64,000 bases of DNA from Lichenicola sp964236105. GTDB taxonomy: Bacteria; Pseudomonadota; Alphaproteobacteria; Acetobacterales; Acetobacteraceae. The DNA lies in NCBI GenBank assembly GCA_964236105.1, contig CAXSBC010000008.1:124001-188000 (forward strand), written 5' to 3'. The translations under genes and the position numbers were made by a program. This document shows, one piece after another, positions 25,946-34,012 of the stretch. The notes under the pieces are model-generated. The model was not told where the DNA came from. It saw only the letters and a program-made list of their open reading frames with translations, and ran no database searches. Positions within the stretch are counted from its first letter, which is position 1, and each line of letters opens with the position of its first letter.

Positions 25946-27322
25946 TCAGGAGGCCGGGCGACCGGCCGCCGGCCGCGTCACGCTGACCAGGGCGGCAAGA
26001 AGCGCGAAACCGGCCGCGACCGCGACCGCGACGGTGGTGCCGTGCGACGGTGCCAGGGAAAAGATCAGCGCGACAAGGGCGGCCCCGCCGGTCTGGCCGA
26101 GCAGGCGCGCGGTGGACAGCATGCCGCCCGCGCCGCCGGACCTGTGCCGCGGCGTCGACTGCAGCATGGCGCGGCTGTTGGGCGTCTGGAACAGCCCGAA
26201 GCCCAGGCCGCACACCGCCAGGCGCCAGACCAGCGCCGGATTGCCCGGATGTGCCGGCAGCAGGACGATCAGCAGCAGCCCGGCGGCCAGGACCAGCAGG
26301 CCGAGCCCGCCCAGCACGCCGGCCGAATACCGGTCGGCAAGCCAGCCGGCGAAGGGCGCCATCACGGCAAGGGCCACCGGCCAGGGCGTGAGCAGCAGAC
26401 CGGTCTGCACGGCGGACCGGCCGAGCACGTCCTGGAGGTAGAACGGCAGCGAGACGTAGGCGAGCATCTGGGCCGCGAAAGCGGCGATCGAGGTCATCAC
26501 CGAGAGCGCGAAGATCGGGATACGCAGCAGGTCGACCGGCAGCAGCGGCGCCGGTCGGCCGAGCTGGCGCCGCACCAGCAGGATGCCGCAGACGAGGCTG
26601 ATCGCGCCGAGGCCGAGCACCAGGGGTGCTCCGAACTCGTGCCCGGCGCCGTCGATCGCGGCGATCAGCAGGCCGAAGGTCGCGGCACTCAGCAGGGCGC
26701 TGCCGCCATCGAACCGGTGGGCGGCCTTCGGGGTGGCCGGCAGGCTCCGGACCGCCACCGCGAAGGCCAGTGCCCCGATCGGCACGTTGATGGCGAACAG
26801 CCACGGCCAGTTGCCGATCGCGAGGATGCCGGCGGCGACGGTGGGTCCCACCGCCGACGAGATCGCGACCAGCACGGCGTTAAAGCCGATGCCCTGGCCG
26901 AGCAGCCGGCGGGGATAGATGAAGCGCACCAGGGCTGCGTTGACGCTCATGATCCCGGCGGCGCCGAAGCCCTGCGCCACCCGCGCCAGCGTCAGGGTGA
27001 GGAGCGAATCCGACAGCGCGCAGGCCAGCGAGGCGAGGGTGAACAGCATCAGCCCGACCCGGTAGACGCGCTGGTAGCCGAGGATCTCGCCGAGCGAGGC
27101 GAGCGGCAGCAGGCTGACCGTGATCGCGAGCTGGTAGGCGTTGACCACCCAGACCGAGGCCGCCGGACTGGCGTGCAGATCGACCGCGATGGTGGGCAGG
27201 GCCACGTTGGCGATCGCCCCGTCGAGCACGGCCAGGGTGACGGCGAGCCCCACCGCGAACATCGCCCAGTAGCGGCGCGGAACCGCAAGCCCGTCCTCCT
27301 CCGGCGGCAGGGATGCGCTCAT
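25946..27322 (-). CDS. MFS transporter, DHA2 family (14-TMS drug/proton antiporter type)
   Basis: A 458-aa polytopic protein with about 13-14 hydrophobic segments. It has the DHA2 motifs LDGAIANVALPTIAVDL in helix 1, WVVNAYQLAITVSLLPLASL and the motif-C-like region near 145-165. The ATG at 27322 gives MSASLPPEEDGLAVPRRYWAM; longer upstream frames are unlikely. It is a proton-driven exporter of small hydrophobic compounds; the specific drug or metabolite is not readable. An SDR gene follows 54 bp downstream; no regulator is adjacent. Confidence 0.85.
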   Translation of the reverse strand: MSASLPPEEDGLAVPRRYWAMFAVGLAVTLAVLDGAIANVALPTIAVDLHASPAASVWVVNAYQLAITVSLLPLASLGEILGYQRVYRVGLMLFTLASLACALSDSLLTLTLARVAQGFGAAGIMSVNAALVRFIYPRRLLGQGIGFNAVLVAISSAVGPTVAAGILAIGNWPWLFAINVPIGALAFAVAVRSLPATPKAAHRFDGGSALLSAATFGLLIAAIDGAGHEFGAPLVLGLGAISLVCGILLVRRQLGRPAPLLPVDLLRIPIFALSVMTSIAAFAAQMLAYVSLPFYLQDVLGRSAVQTGLLLTPWPVALAVMAPFAGWLADRYSAGVLGGLGLLVLAAGLLLIVLLPAHPGNPALVWRLAVCGLGFGLFQTPNSRAMLQSTPRHRSGGAGGMLSTARLLGQTGGAALVALIFSLAPSHGTTVAVAVAAGFALLAALVSVTRPAAGRPAS

Positions 27323-27527
27323 GCGGCGTGCCTGCCGCCCCGGGCCGCGGCCGGAGCAGCCGCCGCCAGGGGCCGGCTGTGCGCCGGGAGCAGCAAGAGC
27401 CCGGTTGGGGCGGGGCGAAAGGCAACGGGCATGGGGTTCGCCATCCTGCATCCGGGCGCCGACATCATGCCGGGGCGCCGCGCGGAACAGACTAGCCGAG
27501 CTTGGCCGCCATGTTAGGCTCGCGTTT

Positions 27528-28184
27528 GTGATACCGTCCGCTGAACCGACAGAGCCTCCCCTGCGTCCGGCCCCGCTGGCTGCGGATGTGCTTCCCTGGC
27601 AGATCCACCCGGCGCTGACCGAGGACCGGCTGCGCGTCTGCGCGCTGCTGCTCGCGCATGCCAGGCGCGATGCGGTGAAGATGGCCTCGTTCGAGATGGG
27701 CGACGACACCTGGTCGGTCGGCTGCCGGGCCTATGCGTTCGGCCGGCAGCGCCTGCGCCGCGCCGCCGAGCGCGGTACCTACAACTGGCTGACGCTGCTC
27801 GACCAGAGCCACCATTTCGTGTTCCTGATCGAGACCGTGCCGGTGCGGTTCTTCCGCGGCTCCGCCGACGAGCCGACCAGCCGCACGCTGCGCCGCCAGA
27901 TCGTCGAGGCGCAGCAGCTCAGCATGGCGCTCGGCGAGGAGCAGGCCGAGGGGCTGGTGTTCCGGCTGGCGCTCGAAGCCACGGCGGGCGGCGGGGTGGA
28001 GCGGGTGGTGTTCCTGGCGCTCCGCGGCGATGATGGACAGGTCGAGTGCTTCTGGCCGGTGTCGCTGGAGGAGCCGGCCTCGGCGCCATCCGGCCCGCCG
28101 CCGTCGCAGCTCCGGCTGCTTGGAGAGGATGCGAGCGACGTGCTGATGTCCAGGACCCCGTCGCGTCGCGGTCGCGGCAGCTGA
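27528..28184 (+). CDS. Hypothetical protein, first of a coupled trio
   Basis: About 218 aa from GTG 27528; no recognised family. Features: a proline-rich first 35 residues, a charged helical part (TEDRLRVCALLLAHARRDAV), an aromatic-rich core (TYNWLTLLDQSHHFVFLIE, VRFFRG) and a disordered Pro/Ser C-terminus. No signal peptide or membrane helix, so probably cytosolic. The start is uncertain: there is no strong ribosome-binding site and the frame extends further upstream. Its TGA overlaps the ATG of the zinc-ribbon gene (ATGA), so both are translationally coupled. Divergent from the MFS gene. Confidence 0.6.
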   Translation: MIPSAEPTEPPLRPAPLAADVLPWQIHPALTEDRLRVCALLLAHARRDAVKMASFEMGDDTWSVGCRAYAFGRQRLRRAAERGTYNWLTLLDQSHHFVFLIETVPVRFFRGSADEPTSRTLRRQIVEAQQLSMALGEEQAEGLVFRLALEATAGGGVERVVFLALRGDDGQVECFWPVSLEEPASAPSGPPPSQLRLLGEDASDVLMSRTPSRRGRGS

Positions 28185-28570
28185 TGGCCTCGGTCGCCTG
28201 CTTCATCTGCGACCGACCGGCCCGGCTCGCGGACGAGAGGAAGACGCATGTCGACTTCGATTGCCCGACCTGCGGCAGGCTGCGCGTCACCGGCCGGGCG
28301 ATGTTCGTGTTCACGCCGCAGGCCATGCGTTCCTTCGATCGCGCCTGGCTGTCCTCGAAGGTGCTGGCGATCGGCGAGACCCCGCACGACGGCAACCGGA
28401 GGCTGGTGAACGACCTCTGGCTGCACCACTGGCGGCTGATCACGCTGCTGATGGTCGACTATGCGATCAGCGAGGCCGAAGCCGAAGACCGGCTTGGCCG
28501 CCATCCGGACGCCGACATGACCGACGAGACCGTGCTGGGGCTGGTGGGACGTGACCTGGGCATGACGTGA
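28184..28570 (+). CDS. Hypothetical zinc-ribbon protein
   Basis: A 128-aa cytosolic protein. The N-terminus has CFIC (residues 6-9) and CPTC (near 27-30), a four-cysteine zinc ribbon as in small nucleic-acid- or protein-binding modules. A helical region rich in Trp and His follows (WLHHWRLITLLMVDYAISEA) and an acidic tail (HPDADMTDETVLGLVG). Family not recognised. Its ATG overlaps the stop of the preceding gene, and its own TGA overlaps the next ATG (TGATG). The three proteins should be made in fixed proportion and may form a complex. Confidence 0.65.
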   Translation: MASVACFICDRPARLADERKTHVDFDCPTCGRLRVTGRAMFVFTPQAMRSFDRAWLSSKVLAIGETPHDGNRRLVNDLWLHHWRLITLLMVDYAISEAEAEDRLGRHPDADMTDETVLGLVGRDLGMT

Positions 28571-29007
28571 TGCCGGCAGACGAGCATCGGCGACGCCAAC
28601 CCGAACCGGGCGAGGTCGGCCAGCGGAGGCGACGGGATTTGGCGAACAGCAAGGCCCAGCAGGCTGGCAGCCACGCCCAGCTGCAGATCTTCAGCGCCCG
28701 GGTGGCGGTCGAACCCGACGATCTCGGCCGGCTGATCTTCGAGGCCCGCGTCACCATGAGATCCCGTCTCGGCGCGGTCTCGGACCGGACCCGGGTGATG
28801 CTCAGCCACGTCGACGGCGACACCGGCGAGATCGTCGTCTTCAAGACCGCGACGCTCGACATCAGGCTGTATCATCTCGACTTCACGACCGCCTTCCAGA
28901 CCTTCACCTGCGTGGAGGACCGGCTTCTCAGGGTCGAGGGTCATGGCCCGAAGGCCGGGGATTACGTGTGCGAGATCGCGCCGGTCGTGCACTCTGGCCC
29001 ATCGTGA
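28570..29007 (+). CDS. Hypothetical protein, third of a coupled trio
   Basis: A 145-aa protein, family not recognised. The first 35 residues are charged and probably disordered (EHRRRQPEPGEVGQRRRRDL). The rest is a compact beta-rich domain (LQIFSARVAVEPDDLGRLIF, VMLSHVDGDTGEIVVF, TLDIRLYHLDFTTAF) with no signal peptide. The ATG at 28570 overlaps the stop of the zinc-ribbon gene. The stop at 29005-29007 lies in a hairpin shared with the convergent gene at 29011. Function unknown. Confidence 0.6.
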   Translation: MPADEHRRRQPEPGEVGQRRRRDLANSKAQQAGSHAQLQIFSARVAVEPDDLGRLIFEARVTMRSRLGAVSDRTRVMLSHVDGDTGEIVVFKTATLDIRLYHLDFTTAFQTFTCVEDRLLRVEGHGPKAGDYVCEIAPVVHSGPS

Positions 29008-29025
29008 CGCTCACCAGCGTTGGGC
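28997..29025. terminator. Convergent-gene hairpin spanning both stops
   Basis: Outer arms GCCCA (28997-29001) and TGGGC (29021-29025) enclose an inner GTGA-cgc-TCAC pairing that contains the TGA of the plus gene and the TCA of the minus gene. The arms are short and the internal loop uneven, so strength is doubtful. Confidence 0.35.
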
Positions 29026-29286
29026 GTCCCGGTTCCGGTTCCACAGGTAGAGCCCGCCGATCACCAGCACGGCCAGCAGCACGATCTCGCCGAGGCTCAT
29101 ATGGCGCAGCACCCGGAAGATGATGCCGTAGATCAGGCCGTGCACGATCGACGACACCACCATGTGCGCGATCCAGCTGCCGCCATAGGCGTGATGCATG
29201 CCGTAGCCCGACGGCGCGTAGCCGTAGCCGTGGCGCCAGGCAGCCCGGACCAGCGGTCCGGCAGCCGGCAGGTGGATCGCCGTCAC
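29011..29286 (-). CDS. Small membrane protein, hypothetical
   Basis: A 91-aa protein with an N-terminal Gly/Tyr/His-rich stretch (HGYGYAPSGYGMHHAYGG, residues about 19-36). Two membrane-spanning segments follow (WIAHMVVSSIVHGLIYGIIF and LGEIVLLAVLVIGGLYLW) and a short charged tail. No known family. Its start overlaps the end of the DUF3455-type gene by 4 bp, implying coupling. The tandem histidines could bind metal, but that is a guess. Confidence 0.6.
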   Translation of the reverse strand: MTAIHLPAAGPLVRAAWRHGYGYAPSGYGMHHAYGGSWIAHMVVSSIVHGLIYGIIFRVLRHMSLGEIVLLAVLVIGGLYLWNRNRDAQRW

Positions 29287-29786
29287 GGCGCGGGGCCCGC
29301 CTGCCGGAACAGCATGTAGCTGGCGCTATACGGAACGCGGCTCTCCAGCCCGGCATGTCCCGGATCGCAGCCCCGGGCCGGAGCGGCACCGCCAACCGTG
29401 CGCGCGCGCGCGATGAAGGTGGTGGACGTGAAGGCGCCGGCGCCGGCATGCGACTTGGCACGCAGCACCAGCCAGGGCACCGCGTTCGCATCGGGCGACG
29501 CGCTGGACGCCACGACTTCCCCCACCACGCTGCTGCCATCGTTCGCCCGCCAGGTCGGACCGGCGAAGTGGGTGCCGACCTTGGCGCCGGCGGCATCGTA
29601 GAGCACCGCCTCCGGACCTTCCGGATGCCAGGTGAACCCGTTTGCCGACGGCTGGCACCGATAGATCTGGACTCCCTGTCCACGCATCTCGATCGCAGCG
29701 TCGCCCGCATGGGCGGAGGCGATGGCGGCGATCGAGCCGAGTGCTGCGCCGAGCAGCCCGGCGACGTATTGGCGATGTGCCATCAT
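29283..29786 (-). CDS. DUF3455-type secreted protein
   Basis: A 167-aa exported protein. Signal peptide MMAHRQYVAGLLGAALGSIA ending near ASAHA-GDA. The mature part matches the DUF3455 pattern seen in bacteria and fungi: GVQIYRCQPSANGFTWHPEG, then AKVGTHFAGPTWRANDGSSV and WLVLRAKSHAGAGAF, with a conserved Cys late (ARGCDPGHAG). Biochemical role unknown. The ATG at 29786 follows GAGGCAG. The frame continues 530 bp further upstream, but that part overlaps another gene and is not family-like. Confidence 0.7.
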   Translation of the reverse strand: MMAHRQYVAGLLGAALGSIAAIASAHAGDAAIEMRGQGVQIYRCQPSANGFTWHPEGPEAVLYDAAGAKVGTHFAGPTWRANDGSSVVGEVVASSASPDANAVPWLVLRAKSHAGAGAFTSTTFIARARTVGGAAPARGCDPGHAGLESRVPYSASYMLFRQAGPAP

Positions 29787-29812
29787 CCTGCCTCGACCCA
29801 TAGCTTTGGAGT

Positions 29813-30283
29813 TCAGAAGATCTTGTTGATCAGATCGTCGCCGATCCCGAAGCCTGCACCCATCTCGATGGCCCGGCCGAAGCCTGAGTTGAGGAAGCCG
29901 CCCAGCATTCCGCCGCCCTGCTGCTGTGGCGGCGCGAAGCCCTGCTGCGGTTGCGGGTAGGCGGGCTGCTGCTGCGGCGCGAAGGACGGGTTCTGGCCCC
30001 ATCCGCCCTGCTGCTGTGGCGGAGCGGCAGCCGCCTGGTTCTGGATCTGGGCCTGGTTGGCGACGAACCCGTGCAGCGCCTGCAGCAGGGTGGAGACCTG
30101 GTCCTGTTCGGAGCGGAAGGCGAGCGCCAACTCGCGCAGGTCGAGAAGCCATTCCCGGGCCTGCTGGTCGCCACCCCCGGCCGCCGCCTGCAGCTTGCCG
30201 CCCAGCGTCTGCAGCGCCTGGACGGTCTGCTGCGACTGGTTCTGCAGCTGCTCGTACTGCCGATCGATGGTCTGCACGTCCAT
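29813..30283 (-). CDS. Hypothetical coiled-coil protein with Gln/Pro-rich tail
   Basis: About 156 aa. Residues 1-85 form a Gln-rich helical coiled coil (TIDRQYEQLQNQSQQTVQAL, EWLLDLRELALAFRSEQDQV). Residues 85-130 are low-complexity Pro/Gln/Gly (FAPQQQPAYPQPQQGF). The end is a glycine-rich hydrophobic segment (MLGGFLNSGFGRAIEMGAGF). The tail resembles that of DUF2076-type proteins, but the N-terminus does not. GAGGAGAGCGAC precedes the start. Function unknown; possibly a peripheral scaffold. Confidence 0.6.
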   Translation of the reverse strand: MDVQTIDRQYEQLQNQSQQTVQALQTLGGKLQAAAGGGDQQAREWLLDLRELALAFRSEQDQVSTLLQALHGFVANQAQIQNQAAAAPPQQQGGWGQNPSFAPQQQPAYPQPQQGFAPPQQQGGGMLGGFLNSGFGRAIEMGAGFGIGDDLINKIF

Positions 30284-30368
30284 GTCGCTCTCCTCGATGC
30301 CTCGTGTCGTGGAACACCGGACGCTTCTAGCAACCTTCGCCGCCACCGCCCACCGCCCACCGCCGTCC

Positions 30369-30620
30369 TCAGGGTCCGCCGGCGCCGATCGACACGGAAC
30401 CCGTCGCGGATGGCGCCCCGTCGGCGGAACCGGCACTGCCATAACCCGGCGCGCTGCCGAACCGCGGCGGCGCACGCCGTGCGTCGACGCCCGGGGATGG
30501 AGACGCGACCGGGCCCTGGTCGGCTGCCGGGCCGAGGGATAACGGGTCGGTTGCCTGCGGGGGAGGGGCGCAGGCCGACAGCAGGGCCAGGATCAAGACG
30601 ATCCCGGCCTGGCGACGCAT
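30369..30620 (-). CDS. Small lipoprotein, hypothetical
   Basis: An 83-aa protein with a lipoprotein signal MRRQAGIVLILALLSACAPP (lipobox LSAC, Cys17). The mature part is low-complexity Pro/Ala/Gly/Ser with no recognisable domain, as in flexible surface lipoproteins. It is one of several small exported products between 29.0 and 30.8 kb on the minus strand. Confidence 0.55.
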   Translation of the reverse strand: MRRQAGIVLILALLSACAPPPQATDPLSLGPAADQGPVASPSPGVDARRAPPRFGSAPGYGSAGSADGAPSATGSVSIGAGGP

Positions 30621-30676
30621 CAGGTGCCGGGCCCGACGAGAGTCATGCTGCCTCCTCCTGCGGACGCCGCCGCGCG

Positions 30677-30835
30677 TCAGTGCCAGCCCGGGCCGCCGCG
30701 ATAGCCACTACCATAATAGCCGCCGTGCCGGCCGCACCAGCTGAGGCCGAACGGACCACAGCCGCAGCCGGCGAGGGTGGTTGCCGCGAGCAGCAGGGCG
30801 AACGCCCCGGCAACCCGATGTCTGTAGCGCTTCAT
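30677..30835 (-). CDS. Very small Gly-rich lipoprotein
   Basis: A 52-aa frame: MKRYRHRVAGAFALLLAATT, then LAGCGCGPFGLSWCGRHGGYY and a Gly/Tyr/Trp tail. It has a basic n-region, hydrophobic core and lipobox LAGC, followed by a cysteine-rich Gly/Tyr peptide. The gene is too short for routine ORF calling, but the signal is complete. A purine-rich GGAGGG lies upstream (complement of 30841-30846). Function unknown. Confidence 0.5.
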   Translation of the reverse strand: MKRYRHRVAGAFALLLAATTLAGCGCGPFGLSWCGRHGGYYGSGYRGGPGWH

Positions 30836-31187
30836 CGTGACCCTCCGTGGGAGCAGATGCCCCTCGGGCAGTCAGGCACCGGAAATATGGCGCGCACATG
30901 AAGGCCGCATGTCGTTGTGAAACGGGCATCGGGCGCTGACCTGGACGCGATCCCCGCCTCGCCGGACGCGTACGGGGTGCGGGATCATGCAGGACCTGCG
31001 ATCTTGGCAGCCCGGTCGGACCGTCTGTCGCCCGTGGCAGTTGCTCCCTGCCGCAGGGCCGGAGCGTGCACGGTCAGACGACCGTCACGACAGGTCTTGC
31101 GTGGCAATGATGGACAGTCAGGTATGCGATGCTGTTGCGTGGCTGCCCGTGCCCGACGTCGCCGCCGCATCCGCCGGCATTGACCGG
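30836..31187. other. Gene-free 352 bp
   Basis: No coding frame with plausible composition. It probably holds the promoter of the small lipoprotein gene (minus) and the 3' region of the gene ending at 31188. No hairpin or repeat was recognised. Confidence 0.35.
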
Positions 31188-31634
31188 CTACTGCCGGTTC
31201 TCGGCATCTGCAGGCGAAACCTCGTACAGTATCTTCTTCGCCAGCTCGAAGACCTCCGGCATGTTCTTGTTGTAGAACGATATCAGGCGCCTGGTCGGTC
31301 TGATCAGGCCTGTGCTCGGGCCGTTGACGTCGATTGCGATCAGATCGGCCGCATCCAGGGCCGTGACAGCCATCGCGACGGCGCTCTGGGTCCAGCGCGC
31401 GCCCAGATCCTTCTGGTAGTCGGGGAGACGCCACAGGCACCCTTCGGCGAAATTCAGGCAGATCAGGCGCATCAGCTGGTCGCGAAGTGCATCGGGCCGG
31501 TAGCCGGTGCCGATGAGCCCGGCGATCGCATCCTCTCGGCTTTCCAGAAACCAGTGCAGAAGCCGAAGCGACAGAGCCGCGTCCCGGCTGAGCGCGTTGT
31601 CGTTCGCAGGCTGCAGGTTATCGCTTGCCATCAT
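31188..31634 (-). CDS. Putative winged-helix (MarR-like) DNA-binding protein
   Basis: A 148-aa cytosolic protein, no named family. After a helical N-terminus (ALSLRLLHWFLESREDAIAG) comes a segment like a winged helix. ARWTQSAVAMAVTALDAADL would be the HTH and the next helix, and IAIDVNGPSTGLIRPTRRLI would be the wing with the common PTxxLI ending. This resembles two-domain MarR-like regulators, but is inference from pattern only. The start ATG at 31634 (MMASDNLQ) is preferred over longer frames. G+C looks lower than its neighbours. No target is obvious. Confidence 0.5.
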   Translation of the reverse strand: MMASDNLQPANDNALSRDAALSLRLLHWFLESREDAIAGLIGTGYRPDALRDQLMRLICLNFAEGCLWRLPDYQKDLGARWTQSAVAMAVTALDAADLIAIDVNGPSTGLIRPTRRLISFYNKNMPEVFELAKKILYEVSPADAENRQ

Positions 31635-31863
31635 GAGGCATCTACGAGATCGGCGACCGCTGGTTCTCGCCGATGAGCGATTCAGCAAAATTTCATCACA
31701 ATCCCAGAAGATCGAGTTGAAACGTGCGATGTCCACCCAACCCTGGGATGCAGAGGCGCCGCTGCGCCGATCCGCCCCGGGGTGATCGAGTGCTGGATGC
31801 TGACGGATCGATCCGGTTGCCGTCTCGACAACAAATATCGGTAGCGCTTGTTCTTGGGGGGCT

Positions 31864-31895
31864 GCGCCATCGGATGGGTTGAGCCCCGATGGCGC
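31864..31895 (-). terminator. Hairpin downstream of pgm
   Basis: GCGCCATCGG and CCGATGGCGC form a perfect 10-bp stem with a 12-nt loop, 31 bp beyond the pgm stop. No U-tract follows on the minus strand, so it is likely a 3'-end processing hairpin or weak terminator. Confidence 0.5.
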
Positions 31896-31926
31896 CGTTT
31901 CGACAGCGTCCCGGCCCGGTCCATCG

Positions 31927-33558
31927 TCATGTGACGACGGTGGGCGCGCTCCGGCCGGTATGGGCCTCGATCCCGGCCAGTTCCTCGGCGATCCCGATGA
32001 TCCGTCCCAGCGCCTCCGCGACCGGCGCGTCCTGCTTCGCCGGGTCCGGCTCGTAGCGCTCCAGATAGACGCGCAAGGTGGCGCCTGCCGTTCCGGTCCC
32101 CGACAGGCGGAACACGATGCGCGAGCCGTCCTCGAACAGGATGCGGATGCCCTGCTTCGTGCTGACCGAACCGTCGACCGGATCGGTGTAGGCGAAGTCG
32201 TCGGCGCTGCCCACCGTGAAGCGGTCGAACGAGCGTCCCGGCAGCCGCGGCAGCTGCTCGCGCAGGGCCGCCATCAGCGCGTTCGCGCCGTCGGCGTCCA
32301 CCTCCTCGTAATCGTGCCGGGCATAGTAGTTGCGGCCATGGAGCCGCCAATGCTCGCGCACGATCTCGGCGACCGGCTGCTTGCGCACCGCCAGGATGTT
32401 GAGCCAGAGCAGCACCGCCCAGATGCCGTCCTTCTCGCGGACGTGGTCCGATCCGGTGCCGGCACTTTCCTCGCCGCAGATCGTTGCCATGCCGGCATCC
32501 AGCAGGTTGCCGAAGAACTTCCAGCCGGTCGGCGTCACGTAGCAGGGCACGCCGAGCCGTTCGGCGACCCGGTCGGCGGCGCCGCTGGTCGGCATCGAGC
32601 GCGCGATGCCCTTCAGCCCGCCCGCGTAGGCCGGCGCCAGATGCGCATTGGCCGCCAGCATCGCCAGGCTGTCGGACGGGGTCACGAAGATGCCGCGCCC
32701 GATGATCAGGTTGCGGTCGCCGTCGCCGTCGGACGCGGCCCCGATATCGGGCGCGTCGTCTCCCATCATGATGTCGTGGAGCGCCTTGGCATGGATCAGG
32801 TTCGGGTCCGGATGATGGCCACCGAAATCCGGCAGCGGCTCGGCATTCATCACCGTGCCGGCCGGACTGCCCAGCTCGCCTTCGAGAATGGCCCGCGCAT
32901 AGGGGCCGGTGATCGCCGACATCGAGTCGAAGCGGATGCGCAAGCCCTCTCGGATGGCGGCGGCGATGACGTCGAAGTCGAACAGCGAGCGCATCAGCTG
33001 CAGATAGTCCGCGACCGGATCGACGATCACGCAGTCGGCGTCGCCGACGCGCACGGTGCCGAGCTGTCCGATCTCGACCGGGGGGATGTCGAGGGTGCGA
33101 TACTCGGTGATCGTCTGTGTGCGGGCGTAGATCGCCTCGGTGATCTTCTCGGGCGCCGGACCGCCGTTGCCGATATTGTACTTGATGCCGAAATCGCCGT
33201 CCGGACCGCCGGGGTTGTGCGATGCCGACAGGATGATGCCGCCGAAGGCGCCATGCTTGCGGATCATGTTGGAGGCCGCCGGCGTCGAGAGCAGGCCGTC
33301 CCGCCCGACCAGGATGCGGCCGAAGCCGTTCGCGGCCGCCATGCGGATGATGGTCTGCACGGCTTCCCGGTTGTGGTAGCGCCCGTCGCCGCCCACCACC
33401 AGCGTCGCGCCCTGGAAGCCTTCGAGGCTGTCGAAGATCGCCTGGACGAAGTTCTCGAGATAGTGCTCCTGCTGGAACACCGGCACCCGCTTGCGCAAGC
33501 CCGACGTGCCCGGCTTCTGTCCGTCATAGACCCGGGTCGTCACCGTCTTCGTCGTCAT
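31927..33558 (-). CDS. pgm: Phosphoglucomutase, alpha-D-glucose phosphate-specific
   Basis: A 543-aa alpha-phosphohexomutase of normal length. The catalytic phosphoserine loop is SASHNPGGPDGDFG (near 120-133), the Mg-binding loop ASDGDGDRNL (near 285) and the sugar-binding loop ICGEESAGTGSDH (near 375). The C-terminal phosphate site is FRLSGTGTAGATLR. It interconverts glucose-1-P and glucose-6-P, feeding GlgC encoded next door on the opposite strand. The ATG at 33558 (MTTKTVTTRV) is the family start. Confidence 0.95.
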   Translation of the reverse strand: MTTKTVTTRVYDGQKPGTSGLRKRVPVFQQEHYLENFVQAIFDSLEGFQGATLVVGGDGRYHNREAVQTIIRMAAANGFGRILVGRDGLLSTPAASNMIRKHGAFGGIILSASHNPGGPDGDFGIKYNIGNGGPAPEKITEAIYARTQTITEYRTLDIPPVEIGQLGTVRVGDADCVIVDPVADYLQLMRSLFDFDVIAAAIREGLRIRFDSMSAITGPYARAILEGELGSPAGTVMNAEPLPDFGGHHPDPNLIHAKALHDIMMGDDAPDIGAASDGDGDRNLIIGRGIFVTPSDSLAMLAANAHLAPAYAGGLKGIARSMPTSGAADRVAERLGVPCYVTPTGWKFFGNLLDAGMATICGEESAGTGSDHVREKDGIWAVLLWLNILAVRKQPVAEIVREHWRLHGRNYYARHDYEEVDADGANALMAALREQLPRLPGRSFDRFTVGSADDFAYTDPVDGSVSTKQGIRILFEDGSRIVFRLSGTGTAGATLRVYLERYEPDPAKQDAPVAEALGRIIGIAEELAGIEAHTGRSAPTVVT

Positions 33559-34012
33559 GCTTGCATCCTGATGCTGGTCATCGCCGGATCCCCGGCGGAA
33601 GCGGTTCTGCGTGATCCGGCAAGCCTTGCGATGCACGCCCCGGAAGCGCCAGCTTCACGCGCTCGAACCCCTGTGGGCGCCGGGGCTCCGTGCGGCCGTT
33701 TCGGAGTCCGCCCGTGATCTCGTGCAGCGCATGGTGGATCAGGCCCGGTCAGACGAGGCACGAGCTTAGGCCCTGCGGCCGGTAAGACAAGTGACGACGA
33801 TGGGCGTGCCTCGATTGCCGCCACGTCAGGGAGATCAGGCCTGAATATTCTGCGCTGCACAAGACACGGAGGATGACACGCGCCTATAGTTTCATGGCAG
33901 GCTACGGGAACTACGAGCAGCGCCTCAACTTCGTTGCTTTATTGAAGCCAGTGTCTCGGCTGCTGAGACGGCCGGCGTGATGATCGAAGCGTGAGCTCGT
34001 CGGGAGAAGGCC
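33559..34012. other. 454-bp divergent region between pgm and glgC
   Basis: Holds the 5' regions of two divergent glucan-metabolism genes. No open frame with coding character and no convincing operator or RNA element was recognised. GGGAGAAGG just before 34013 is the glgC ribosome-binding site. Confidence 0.4.

Noticed and set aside
29787..30317. Upstream extension of the DUF3455-type frame
   Set aside because: It overlaps the coiled-coil gene on the same strand and lacks coding character; the signal peptide at 29786 marks the true start.
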